DNA of 64,000 nucleotides from Pseudothauera nasutitermitis (lineage in GTDB: Bacteria; Pseudomonadota; Gammaproteobacteria; Burkholderiales; Rhodocyclaceae): NCBI RefSeq assembly GCF_004801295.1, contig NZ_SSOC01000001.1:186001-250000 (forward strand), in the 5' to 3' direction. The number at the start of each line of letters is the position of its first letter. Position 1 is the stretch's first letter. Below the pieces are notes generated by a model. That model saw nothing but the letters and a program-made list of their open reading frames with translations, searched no databases and was not told the DNA's origin. This document shows, one piece after another, positions 18,173-26,806 of this stretch. The position numbers and the translations under genes were made by a program.

Positions 18173-18307
18173 ATGCTGTTCAAGCTGACCGTGTTCGGGC
18201 TGATCCTGCTGGCCATCGGCGTGCTGTCGACGCGCGGCTACCGCGCCGCACTGCGCGCGCACGAGCACGCCCGCGAGCGGGCGGGCGAAGAAGCTTCCAG
18301 GGAGTGA
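18173..18307 (+). CDS. Small single-span membrane protein of unknown function
   Basis: A 44-codon frame starting ATG 18173 after a fair ribosome site (GGGAGAACGG), directly downstream of thrC. The product has one membrane segment (MLFKLTVFGLILLAIGVLS) followed by a charged Arg/Glu-rich tail ending SRE. GC3 use is like the neighbours. I do not recognise a family. The ribosome site, membrane helix and lack of overlap with other genes support a real small protein, possibly co-transcribed with the threonine genes. Confidence 0.5.
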   Translation: MLFKLTVFGLILLAIGVLSTRGYRAALRAHEHARERAGEEASRE

Positions 18308-18335
18308 CGGGCGCGCCGGCCAGGCGCGCCCCGTC

Positions 18336-19184
18336 TCATTCCTCGATATGCCGCAGCGACAGATCGAGGGCGTGCACGTCCTTGGTCAGGCTGCCGATGG
18401 AGATGCGGTCCACGCCGGTTTCGGCGATGGCGCGCACACGCTCCAGGTTCACCCCGCCGGAGGCTTCCAGTTCGGCGCGCCCGGCGTTGATGCCCACCGC
18501 CTCGCGCATGTCTTCCAGGCTCATGTTGTCGAGCAGCACCATGGCGACGCCGGCGTCGAGCGCCTCGCGCAGCTGCGCCAGGGTTTCCACCTCGACCTCG
18601 ATGAACACGTTGGACGGCGCGATGGCACGCGCCTGCTCGACCACCTGGCGGATGCCGCCGGCGGCGATGATGTGGTTTTCCTTGATCAGGATGCCGTCGT
18701 ACAGGCCGATGCGGTGATTGGTGCCGCCGCCCGTGGCCACCGCGTATTTCTGCGCCAGGCGCAGGCCGGGCAGGGTCTTGCGGGTATCGACGATCTTCGC
18801 GTTGGTGCCGGCCACCGCGTCGACGAAGCGGCGTGTCACCGTGGCGGTGCCGGAAAGCAACTGCAGGAAATTCAGCGCGGTGCGCTCGGCGGTGAGCAGG
18901 GTGCGTGCATCGGCATCGATGTCGCACAGCGGCTGGCCGGCTTCCACGCGCTCGCCGTCGCGCACGTGCCAGAGCACGGAGGCAACCGGGCTGAGCGCGG
19001 CGAAGGTGGCGTCGAACCATGCGGTGCCGCACACCACCGCGTCTTCGCGGGTGACTACCCGGCCGCGCGCCTGGGTGGCGGCGGGAATCAGCTGGGCGGT
19101 GAGGTCGCCGGTGCCGACGTCCTCGGCGAGCGAGGCGGCCACGGTGCGCTGGATTTCGATGCGGAGCTGTGCGGTGAGGGTCAT
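18336..19184 (-). CDS. nadC: Nicotinate-nucleotide diphosphorylase (carboxylating)
   Basis: A 282-residue quinolinate phosphoribosyltransferase making nicotinic acid mononucleotide in de novo NAD synthesis. The start [11 protein letters not shown] was chosen because upstream in-frame sequence lacks family features. Conserved parts include [31 protein letters not shown], the catalytic [30 protein letters not shown] and the PRPP-binding region ending [17 protein letters not shown]. Length is typical. It is a single gene convergent with the threonine group; nadA and nadB are not in the window. Confidence 0.94.
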   Translation of the reverse strand: MTLTAQLRIEIQRTVAASLAEDVGTGDLTAQLIPAATQARGRVVTREDAVVCGTAWFDATFAALSPVASVLWHVRDGERVEAGQPLCDIDADARTLLTAERTALNFLQLLSGTATVTRRFVDAVAGTNAKIVDTRKTLPGLRLAQKYAVATGGGTNHRIGLYDGILIKENHIIAAGGIRQVVEQARAIAPSNVFIEVEVETLAQLREALDAGVAMVLLDNMSLEDMREAVGINAGRAELEASGGVNLERVRAIAETGVDRISIGSLTKDVHALDLSLRHIEE

Positions 19185-19320
19185 GTCGGTGCCGGGATGC
19201 GCTTGAATCGGCGATTCTAGCGCGGATGCACGCGGGCGGGAGGCCGCGGACACCGCCGGGCATCGTCCGGCACCGAAACCCCGGACGGACCGTACGCCAG
19301 TCCGTCCGGGTGAGGAACGC

Positions 19321-20640
19321 TCAGTGCCGCGCGGCGATCACCGAATCGATGGCGGCGGCGAGGATGTCCAGGCCCTCGTCGAGCACCGTCTGCTCGATGG
19401 TCAGCGGAATCATCAGGCGCAGCACGTTGCCGTAGCTGCCGCAGGACAGCAGCAGCAGGCCGCGCCGGAAGGCCTCGGCGATGACCGCCCTGGCGATGTC
19501 GGCGGCCGGCCGCGCGGGGTCGTCGTCGTGGAGGAATTCCAGTGCCACCATCGCGCCCAGGCCGCGCACGTCGCCGATCACGGGATGGCGCGCAGCGATC
19601 GAGCGCAGGCGCGCCTGCATGTGCTCGCCCAGCCGGGCGGCGCGCTGGCACAGGTCTTCCTCGGCCACCACGTCGAGCACGGCCAGCGCCGCCGCGCACG
19701 CCATCGGGCTGCCGGCATAGGTGCCGCCGAGACCGCCGGGGGCGAGGCCGTCCATGACGTCGGCGCGGCCGACGATCGCCGCCACCGGGAAGCCGCCGCC
19801 CAGGCCCTTGGCCAGCGTGACCAGGTCGGGCACCACGTCGTAGTGCTCCATGGCGAACAGCTTGCCGGTGCGCCCGATGCCGGTCTGCACCTCGTCGGCG
19901 ATCAGCAGGATGCCGTGGCGGTCGGCCAGCGCGCGCAGGCCGCGCAGGAATTCCGCCGGGGCCGGGTAGTAGCCGCCTTCGCCCTGCACCGGCTCGACGA
20001 TGAAGGCGGCGACGCGCTCGGGCTCGATGTCGTGCTTGAACAGCAGTTCGATGCCGTGCAGCGCGTCGTCGACGCTGATGCCGTGCAGCGCGCAGGGGAA
20101 GGGCGCGTGGTGGATCTCGGCGGGGAAGGGACCGACGCCGCGCTTGTAGGGATCGACCTTGCCGGTCAGCCCCAAGGTCAGCAGGGTGCGGCCATGGAAG
20201 CCGCCGTTGAAGGCGATCACGCCGGGCCGGCCGGTGAATGCGCGGGCGATCTTGATGGCGTTCTCGACCGCCTCCGCGCCGCTGTTGACCAGCATGCTCT
20301 TCTTCGGCGCGTCGCCCGGGGCCAGCGCGTTGAGGCGCTCGCACAGGCGCAGGTAGCTGTCGTAGGCGACGACCTGGAAGCAGGTGTGGGTGAATTCGGG
20401 GATCTGCGCCTGCGCCGCGGCGATGACGCGCGGATGGGCATGGCCGGTGTTCACCACCGCGATGCCGGCGACGAAATCGATGTAGCGGCGGCCTTCGACG
20501 TCCCAGATTTCTGCGTTGCGCGCGCGCGTGGCGAACAGCTGGTGGGCTTGGCCGACGCCGCGCGGCAGTGCGGCGGCGCGCCGCGCGAGCAGCGCGGCGT
20601 TGGTCTGGTCGGTATCGGGGGGCAGGGTATTGGCGTTCAT
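19321..20640 (-). CDS. gabT: 4-aminobutyrate (or 5-aminovalerate) aminotransferase
   Basis: A 439-residue class III omega-aminotransferase moving the amino group of GABA to 2-oxoglutarate, giving succinate semialdehyde. Features: [17 protein letters not shown] near the N-terminus, [14 protein letters not shown], the PLP-Asp region [14 protein letters not shown] and the PLP lysine in [16 protein letters not shown]. The start MNANTLPPD is preceded by a weak purine-rich stretch. It is last in a minus-strand run potA-potD-potB-potC-gabD-gabT and lies 83 nt after gabD, so it should be co-regulated with GABA or polyamine uptake. Confidence 0.88.
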   Translation of the reverse strand: MNANTLPPDTDQTNAALLARRAAALPRGVGQAHQLFATRARNAEIWDVEGRRYIDFVAGIAVVNTGHAHPRVIAAAQAQIPEFTHTCFQVVAYDSYLRLCERLNALAPGDAPKKSMLVNSGAEAVENAIKIARAFTGRPGVIAFNGGFHGRTLLTLGLTGKVDPYKRGVGPFPAEIHHAPFPCALHGISVDDALHGIELLFKHDIEPERVAAFIVEPVQGEGGYYPAPAEFLRGLRALADRHGILLIADEVQTGIGRTGKLFAMEHYDVVPDLVTLAKGLGGGFPVAAIVGRADVMDGLAPGGLGGTYAGSPMACAAALAVLDVVAEEDLCQRAARLGEHMQARLRSIAARHPVIGDVRGLGAMVALEFLHDDDPARPAADIARAVIAEAFRRGLLLLSCGSYGNVLRLMIPLTIEQTVLDEGLDILAAAIDSVIAARH

Positions 20641-20723
20641 GGGGTGCTCCGGAGACGACGGATGGAAGAGACCTGGCGAAGCCCGGTCCGAAAAAGGAAA
20701 TGGGTAGCGCTGACGGGTGGCCG

Positions 20724-22184
20724 CTACTGCACGCCGCCCATGCACAGGTACTTGATTTCGAGGTAGTCCTCGATGCCGTACTTGGAGCCTTCGCGGCCCA
20801 GGCCGGAGGCCTTCATGCCGCCGAACGGCGCCACCTCGGTGGAGATCAGCCCGGTGTTGATGCCGACGATGCCGTATTCCAGCGCCGCCGAAACGCGCCA
20901 CACGCGGTTCATGCCGGCGGCGAAGAAGTAGGCCGCCAGGCCGAATTCGGTGTCGTTGGCCATGCGGATCGCCTCGGCCTCGTCGCGGAAGCGGAACAGT
21001 GGCGCCAGCGGGCCGAAGGTTTCCTCGCGCGCCACCTTCATGTCCGGGGTGACGTCGGCGAGGATGGTCGGCTCGAAGAAGCTGCCGCCCAGCGCGTGGC
21101 GCTTGCCGCCGGCCACCAGGCGCGCGCCCTTGGCGAGCGCGTCGGCGATGTGTTCCTCGACCTTGTCCACCGCGCGTCCGTCGATCAGCGGGCCCTGCGT
21201 GACGCCCGGCTCCAGGCCGTTGCCGACCTTGAGCTGGGCGACCGCGGCGGCGAGTTTTTCGGCGAAGGCGTCATACACGCCGTCCTGCACCAGCAGGCGG
21301 TTGGCGCACACGCAGGTCTGGCCGGTGTTGCGGTACTTGGAGGCCAGCGCGCCTTCCACGGCGGCGTCCAGGTCGGCGTCGTCGAAGACGATGAAGGGCG
21401 CGTTGCCGCCCAGTTCCAGCGACAGTTTCTTGATGGTCGGCGCGCATTGCGCCATCAGCTTGACGCCGACCTCGGTGGAGCCGGTGAAGCTGAGCTTGCG
21501 CACGATGGGGTTTTCGGTGAGTTCGGCGCCGATCTCGGCCGACGAGCCGGTGACCACGCTGAACACGCCCGCCGGCACGCCGGCCTGTTCCGCCAGCGCG
21601 GCCAGCGCCAGCGCGGAGTAGGGGGTCTGGGTGGCCGGCTTGAGCACCATGGTGCAGCCGGCGGCCAGCGCCGGGCCGGCCTTGCGGGTGATCATCGCCA
21701 GCGGAAAATTCCACGGCGTGATCGCCGCGCACACGCCGATGGGTTCCTTGGTGACGACGATGCGCTTGTCGCCCTGGTGGCCGGGGATCACGTCGCCGTA
21801 GATGCGCTTGCCTTCCTCGGCGAACCATTCGATGAAGGAGGCCGCGTAGGCGACCTCGCCGCGCGCCTCGGCGAGCGGCTTGCCCTGTTCCAGGGTCATC
21901 AGCAGGGCGAGGTCTTCCTGGTTGGCCAGGATCAGTTCGAACCACTTGCGCAGGATGCGTGCACGCGCGCCGGCGGTCAGCGCCCGCCACGCCGGCCAGG
22001 CGGCGTTGGCGGCGTCGATGGCGCGGCGGGTTTCGGCGCGGCCGAGTCTGGGCACGCTGCCGAGGGGGCTGCCGTCGGCGGGGTTGTGGACGGTCAGTAC
22101 GGTGCCGTCGTCGGCGTCGCACCAGATGCCGGCGACGTAGCACTGCTGACGGAACAGGTGGGGGTTGGCAAGGCTTGGGCTCAT
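20724..22184 (-). CDS. gabD: Succinate-semialdehyde dehydrogenase
   Basis: A 486-residue aldehyde dehydrogenase oxidising succinate semialdehyde to succinate with NAD(P)+. The signatures are ITPWNFPLAMITRKAGPALA, the catalytic glutamate in LELGGNAPFIVFDDAD and the catalytic cysteine in NTGQTCVCANR. The Arg and Ser residues typical of GabD substrate binding fit, and length is standard. With gabT downstream it forms the GABA shunt exit, feeding the TCA cycle; the four transporter genes upstream probably bring in the substrate. Confidence 0.9.
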   Translation of the reverse strand: MSPSLANPHLFRQQCYVAGIWCDADDGTVLTVHNPADGSPLGSVPRLGRAETRRAIDAANAAWPAWRALTAGARARILRKWFELILANQEDLALLMTLEQGKPLAEARGEVAYAASFIEWFAEEGKRIYGDVIPGHQGDKRIVVTKEPIGVCAAITPWNFPLAMITRKAGPALAAGCTMVLKPATQTPYSALALAALAEQAGVPAGVFSVVTGSSAEIGAELTENPIVRKLSFTGSTEVGVKLMAQCAPTIKKLSLELGGNAPFIVFDDADLDAAVEGALASKYRNTGQTCVCANRLLVQDGVYDAFAEKLAAAVAQLKVGNGLEPGVTQGPLIDGRAVDKVEEHIADALAKGARLVAGGKRHALGGSFFEPTILADVTPDMKVAREETFGPLAPLFRFRDEAEAIRMANDTEFGLAAYFFAAGMNRVWRVSAALEYGIVGINTGLISTEVAPFGGMKASGLGREGSKYGIEDYLEIKYLCMGGVQ

Positions 22185-22263
22185 GAAGGCTCCTGGTATG
22201 CGGCGGTGCGCCGGGACGGCGCACCGTGGTCGATTGTTCGGGGAGGCGTCCGTGGGCTGCGGC

Positions 22264-23091
22264 TCAGCCGGGCGAGACGCCGCGCAGGCGCTCGTTGCGC
22301 CGCCGCAGCCATTCCAGCGTCAGCAGCATCAGCGTGGACATCAGCACGAGGATGGTGGCCGCCGCCGCGATGGTCGGGCTGATGTTCTCGCGGATGCCGG
22401 AGAACATCTGGCGCGGCAGGGTGGCCTGCTCCGGGCTGGCGAGGAACAGCGTCACCACCACCTCGTCGAAGGAGATGGCGAAGGCGAACAGCCCGCCGGA
22501 GATCACCCCCGGCGCCACCTGCGGCAGGGTGACGCGGAAGAAGGTGGTCAGCGGCCCGGCGCCCAGGCTGCCGGCGGCGCGCACCAGGTTGAAGTCGAAG
22601 CCCTGCAGCGTGGCGGTGACGGTGGTGACCACGAAGGGCACGCCGAGCACCGCGTGGGCCAGCACCAGCCCGGTATAGGTGCCGGTCAGGCCGAAGGGCG
22701 CGAAGGCCATGTACAGGGCCACCGCGACGATCACCACCGGCACCACCATCGGCGAGATCAGGATGGCGGTGAGCAGCGCCTTGCCGGGAAAGCGCGCGCG
22801 CACCAGGCCGATCGCCGCCATGGTGCCGAGCACCATCGCCAGCAGGGTGGCCAGCGGCGAGATGATCAGGCTGTTGGCGAGCGAGCGGCGCCAGGCCGGC
22901 GAGGTGAAGAAGTCCTCGTACCAGCGCAGCGAGAAGCCCGACATCGGGTACATCAGGAAGCTGTCGGCGTTGAACGACAGCGGGATGATGACCAGGATGG
23001 GCAGGATCAGGAACAGCAGGATCAGGCCGACCAGCACGCGCAGGCCCACGTACCAGGCACGTTCCAGCGGAGAGGCATAGGGTTGCAGCAT
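22264..23091 (-). CDS. potC: ABC transporter inner-membrane permease, PotC type
   Basis: A 275-residue permease with six predicted membrane segments and the EAA-type loop RAAGSLGAGPLTTFFRVTLP that contacts the ATPase. The N-terminus (VGLRVLVGLILLFLILPILV) and LPRQMFSGIRENISPTIAA near the end are typical of PotC/YdcV proteins. It would pair with the PotB-like permease whose gene ends 12 nt upstream. The substrate could be a polyamine, GABA or a related amine; the adjacent gabD-gabT genes favour GABA or an aminovalerate-like compound. Confidence 0.87.
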   Translation of the reverse strand: MLQPYASPLERAWYVGLRVLVGLILLFLILPILVIIPLSFNADSFLMYPMSGFSLRWYEDFFTSPAWRRSLANSLIISPLATLLAMVLGTMAAIGLVRARFPGKALLTAILISPMVVPVVIVAVALYMAFAPFGLTGTYTGLVLAHAVLGVPFVVTTVTATLQGFDFNLVRAAGSLGAGPLTTFFRVTLPQVAPGVISGGLFAFAISFDEVVVTLFLASPEQATLPRQMFSGIRENISPTIAAAATILVLMSTLMLLTLEWLRRRNERLRGVSPG

Positions 23092-23103
23092 GAGCTTCCT
23101 CCG

Positions 23104-24354
23104 TCAGCGCGCGTCGGTGTTCGGCGTGCCGAGATAGCGCACGTAGAAGCCGTAGAGCACCAGGGTGGCGGCCAGCAGCACCACCGACAGCGCGGAGGCC
23201 ATGCCCCAGTTCACCGTCTGGTTGGTGTAGAAGGCGATGAAGTAGCTGATCATCTGGTCGTTGGGGCCGCCCAGCAGCGCCGGGGTGATGTAGTAGCCCA
23301 TGCACAGGATGAACACCAGCAGCGCGCCGGCGCCGATGCCCGGCAGGGTGAGCGGGAAATACACCCGCCAGAAGCTGCGCAGCGGCGGGCAGCCCAGCGA
23401 CACGGCGGCGCGCAGGTAGGCCGGCGGGATGCCCTTCATCACCGAATACAGCGGCAGCACCATGAAGGGCAGCAGGATGTGCACCATCGCCACATACACG
23501 CCGAAGCGGTTGAACAGCATCTGGACCGGCGCCTCGGTGACGCCGGTCCACATCAGCAACTGGTTGATCAGGCCTTCGTTCTGCAGCAGCACGATCCACG
23601 CCGCCACGCGCACCAGCACCGAGGTCCAGAACGGCAGCAGCACCAGGATCATCAGCAGGTTGGCGTGGCGCGCCGGCAGGGTGGCCATCAGGTAGGCGAG
23701 CGGGAAACCGAGCAGCAGGCAGACTGCCGTCACCACGATGCTCATGACGAAGGTGCGCTTGAGCACGTCGAGATACACCGCTTCCTCGGGCGGAGAGGCG
23801 ACGATGTTGCCGTCGGCGTCCACCGTGCGGTCCACCGCCGACAGCAGGTAGAAGCCGGTGAATGCGCCGCCGGCGTTGCGCAGCAGGTGCCAGGTCTGCG
23901 TTTCGCCCCAGCGCGCGTCGAGCTGGATCAGTCCTTCGCGGGCGGGTGTGCCCTCGGGCAGCGGCAGTCCGCGCGCGGTGCGCATCACCAGGGTGCGCGT
24001 GCCCGGCTGCTCGCGGTTGAGGCGCTTGGCGATGTTGGCGACCGCCGGGGTGCCGGCGGCCTGCGTCAGTTCGTGCGCCAGGCTGGCGAAGGTGGCGTCG
24101 TCCGGCAGGGCGTCGCCGGACCAGTCTTCCAGCAGGGCCAGGGTCTGCGGCAGATTGCCATGCACTTCGGGGTTGTCGATGCTCTTGCCCAGCAGCGAGG
24201 CGATCGGCACGATGAAGCTGGCCAGCACGAAGAAGGCCAGCGGCCCGATGAGGGCGGCGAACAGCAGGTTCCTGCGCCGCTCCGCGTGGCGCAGGCGCCG
24301 CTTCAGGGCGCGCGGCGCGATGGGGGCGTCGGCGGTTTCGCAAAGCGCGGTCAT
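23104..24354 (-). CDS. potB: ABC transporter inner-membrane permease, PotB type with long periplasmic loop
   Basis: A 416-residue permease. After the first membrane segment (about residues 30-55) there is a hydrophilic stretch to about residue 215, much longer than in E. coli PotB (about 275 residues in total). The rest has five more membrane segments and the EAA-type loop RAAVSLGCPPLRSFWRVYFP. Similar long-loop PotB proteins exist in several proteobacteria. The loop would be periplasmic and may interact with the binding protein. The start MTALCETADAP was chosen because it opens the first basic cytoplasmic segment. Partner of PotC. Confidence 0.86.
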   Translation of the reverse strand: MTALCETADAPIAPRALKRRLRHAERRRNLLFAALIGPLAFFVLASFIVPIASLLGKSIDNPEVHGNLPQTLALLEDWSGDALPDDATFASLAHELTQAAGTPAVANIAKRLNREQPGTRTLVMRTARGLPLPEGTPAREGLIQLDARWGETQTWHLLRNAGGAFTGFYLLSAVDRTVDADGNIVASPPEEAVYLDVLKRTFVMSIVVTAVCLLLGFPLAYLMATLPARHANLLMILVLLPFWTSVLVRVAAWIVLLQNEGLINQLLMWTGVTEAPVQMLFNRFGVYVAMVHILLPFMVLPLYSVMKGIPPAYLRAAVSLGCPPLRSFWRVYFPLTLPGIGAGALLVFILCMGYYITPALLGGPNDQMISYFIAFYTNQTVNWGMASALSVVLLAATLVLYGFYVRYLGTPNTDAR

Positions 24355-24437
24355 GGCGTGTCTTCCGGATGGTCCGCGACGGCGCACGGCGGTGCATGCG
24401 CCATCGCGGGACGGATGGGGACGGGGGAAGCGGCCGG

Positions 24438-25490
24438 TCAGCGCAGCGCCCAGGCGTTGAAGCGCTGCTCCAGATCCTCGCCGTACTCCACCCAGAACTC
24501 GGTGTCGGTGGCGAACGCGCCTTGCAGGTTGGCCGGCGCGGTGGGCAGGTCCGCCGCCAGTTCCGCCGGCATGCCGCCGACCGCGTCCTTGTGGGTCGGG
24601 CCGTAGGCGATTTCCTCGGCCATCACGCGCTGGCCCTCGGGCCGGCTGGCGAAGGCGATGAAGCGGTAGGCCTCGTCGCGCTGCCTGGTGCCGACCGGGA
24701 TGGCCCAGTAGTCGAGATCGTAGATGCTGCCGTTCCACACGATCCTGAGGTTGCGCCCTTCCTTGCGCGCGGCGGCGATGCGGCCGTTGTAGGCCGAGCT
24801 CATCACCAGATCGCCGGCGGCGAGCAGCTGCGGCGGCTGGGCGCCGGCCTCCCACCAGACGATGTGCGGCTTGAGTTCGTCGAGCTTGGCGAAGGCGCGG
24901 CTCACGCCCGCCGGGGTGGCGAGCGTCTCGTAGACCTTCTCCGGCGGCACGCCGTCGGCGAGCAGGGCGAATTCCAGGGTGTACTTGGCGCCCTTGCGCA
25001 GGCCGCGCTTACCGGGGATCTTGTTCACGTCCCAGAAGTCGGTCCAGCCCCTGGGGGCTTCCTTGAGGCGGTCGGCGTCGTAGGCGATGGCGGTCGACCA
25101 GACGAAGATGCCGATGCCGCAGGGCGTGACGGCCTCGGGCAGGAAGTCCTCGGTCTTGCCGATGCGGCTGTAGTCGAGTTTTTCGAACAGTCCTTCGTCG
25201 CAGCCGCGCACCAGTTCGGGGGATTCCATTTCCACCACGTCCCAGGTGACGTTGCCGGCCTGCACCATGGCGCTCACCCGCGCCAGTTCGCCGTTGTATT
25301 CGCCGGCGATCACCCTGCTGCCGGTGCTGGCGGTGTAGGGCTGGTAGAAGGCCTTGTCCTGTGCGGCCTGGTTGGCCCCACCGAAGGAAATCACGGTGAC
25401 GTCGGCGTGCGCGATGCCGCCCAGGCCGAGGCAGGCCAGCGAGGCGGCGAGGGCACTGCGCAGCAGGGTGCGGGAGAGACGGGCGTTCAT
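24438..25490 (-). CDS. potD: Periplasmic polyamine/amine-binding protein, PotD/PotF type
   Basis: A 350-residue secreted binding protein, start MNARLSRTLLRSALAASLA with signal peptide cleaved after IAHA. An excellent ribosome site (AGGAGG) is seven nucleotides before ATG 25490. The mature protein opens VTVISFGGANQAAQDKAFY and has WDVVEMESPELVRGCDEG, typical of the extracellular solute-binding family 1/8 polyamine group. It delivers substrate to the PotBC permease. The ligand cannot be fixed from sequence; gabT/gabD downstream suggest GABA or a polyamine breakdown product. Confidence 0.88.
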   Translation of the reverse strand: MNARLSRTLLRSALAASLACLGLGGIAHADVTVISFGGANQAAQDKAFYQPYTASTGSRVIAGEYNGELARVSAMVQAGNVTWDVVEMESPELVRGCDEGLFEKLDYSRIGKTEDFLPEAVTPCGIGIFVWSTAIAYDADRLKEAPRGWTDFWDVNKIPGKRGLRKGAKYTLEFALLADGVPPEKVYETLATPAGVSRAFAKLDELKPHIVWWEAGAQPPQLLAAGDLVMSSAYNGRIAAARKEGRNLRIVWNGSIYDLDYWAIPVGTRQRDEAYRFIAFASRPEGQRVMAEEIAYGPTHKDAVGGMPAELAADLPTAPANLQGAFATDTEFWVEYGEDLEQRFNAWALR

Positions 25491-25550
25491 GTAAACCTCC
25501 TGGTGTGGGTGGTGCGGCAATGGAACGGGGAAGGTGGCGCGCCGCCGCCG

Positions 25551-26666
25551 TCAGGCGGCCAGCGCCAGCAGGTGCTCGGGGGCGAGCGCCAGGTCGACGT
25601 GCTCGCCGGCGGCCGGACAGCGGTCCAGGCGCGAGATCGGCGTCTTCATGGTGAAGTTGTCGCAGCCGGCCACCTGCATGCGCAGCCGCACGTGGTCGCC
25701 GAGATAGATGTGTTCGAGCACGGTGGCGCGCAGCAGGTTGTCGCGCGGGGCGCGCTCCCGCGCCAGCCGGACCCGCTCCGGGCGGATCGACACCAGCGTG
25801 TCGCTGCCGGGGCCGCCGGCATCGCCGGCGCTCACGGCGATGCGGTTGCCGTCGGGCAGCAGCACCGAGACGATGTCGCCGGTGCGGCTGTCGATACGGC
25901 CGGACAGGGCATTGTTCTCGCCGATGAAGCTGGCCACGAAGGCATTGGCCGGTTTTTCATAGAGGACTTCCGGCACGTCGATCTGCTGGATCACCCCGTG
26001 GTTGAACACCGCGATGCGGTCCGACATGGTGAGCGCCTCGCCCTGGTCGTGGGTGACGAACACGAAGGTGATGCCCAGGGTCTGGTGGATGTGCTTGATC
26101 TCCAGCTGCATGTGCTCGCGCAGCTGCTTGTCCAGCGCGCCGAGCGGCTCGTCCATCAGCACCAGCTGCGGCTCGAACACCAGCGCCCGGGCCAGCGCCA
26201 CGCGCTGCTGCTGCCCGCCGGAGAGTTGCGCGGGACGGCGGTTCTCGAAACCGCCCAGTTGCACCATCTCCAGCGCGCGCTTGACCTTGGCGTCGATTTC
26301 GGCGGCGGAGAATTTTCGTACGGACAGCGGAAAACGCAGGTTTTCCCGCACGGTCATGTTGGGAAACAGCGCGTAGTTCTGGAACACCATGCCGATGTTG
26401 CGCTTGTGCGGCGGCAGGCGGTTGATGACACAGTCGCCCAGGCGGATCTCGCCGGCGGTGGGGGTCTCGAAACCGGCCAGCATCATCAGGCAGGTGGTCT
26501 TGCCCGAGCCGGAGGGGCCCAGCAGGGTGATGAATTCACCGCGGCGGATGTCCAGATCGAGATTGCGCACGATCAGGTTTTCGCCATCGTAGGTCTTCTG
26601 CACGCCACGGAAGCTGACGTGGGCGGGTGGCGTCTCCTGCGCCGCTTGTCGTGTCTCGGTCGCCAT
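25551..26666 (-). CDS. potA: ABC transporter ATPase, PotA type
   Basis: A 371-residue ATPase powering the PotBCD transporter. Walker A is GPSGSGKTTCLMMLAGFE, the signature is LSGGQQQRVALARAL, Walker B is VLMDEPLGALD and the switch His is in FVTHDQGEAL. The C-terminal ~110 residues form a TOBE/OB regulatory domain. I chose ATG 26666 (MATETRQAA) for its ribosome site GGAGAC; an ATG at 26705 would add 13 residues. It is first in the potA-D-B-C-gabD-gabT operon and divergent from a MocR-type regulator. Confidence 0.9.
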   Translation of the reverse strand: MATETRQAAQETPPAHVSFRGVQKTYDGENLIVRNLDLDIRRGEFITLLGPSGSGKTTCLMMLAGFETPTAGEIRLGDCVINRLPPHKRNIGMVFQNYALFPNMTVRENLRFPLSVRKFSAAEIDAKVKRALEMVQLGGFENRRPAQLSGGQQQRVALARALVFEPQLVLMDEPLGALDKQLREHMQLEIKHIHQTLGITFVFVTHDQGEALTMSDRIAVFNHGVIQQIDVPEVLYEKPANAFVASFIGENNALSGRIDSRTGDIVSVLLPDGNRIAVSAGDAGGPGSDTLVSIRPERVRLARERAPRDNLLRATVLEHIYLGDHVRLRMQVAGCDNFTMKTPISRLDRCPAAGEHVDLALAPEHLLALAA

Positions 26667-26774
26667 GGGTTGTCTCCAAGGGTGAAGGCTGCTGGTCATC
26701 GCCACGCGCCTGGCATCACGCGGCTGGAATCAAGCGTTGATGCATCCTAGGCAAAAAATCGGATTTGATATGAA

Positions 26775-26806
26775 CCAATTTTGCTAAACTTGGTGGGGCC
26801 AATTTT
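26775..26806. promoter_or_regulatory. Direct repeats CCAATTTT between potA and the MocR-type gene
   Basis: CCAATTTT occurs at 26775-26782 and again at 26799-26806, start-to-start spacing 24 bp, inside an AT-rich gap. An ACCAA...TTGGT inverted repeat also lies between them. GabR/MocR regulators are known to bind direct repeats near their own promoters, so this is a candidate operator for both directions. The repeats overlap the earliest possible TTG start of the regulator, suggesting the true start is further downstream. Confidence 0.45.
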
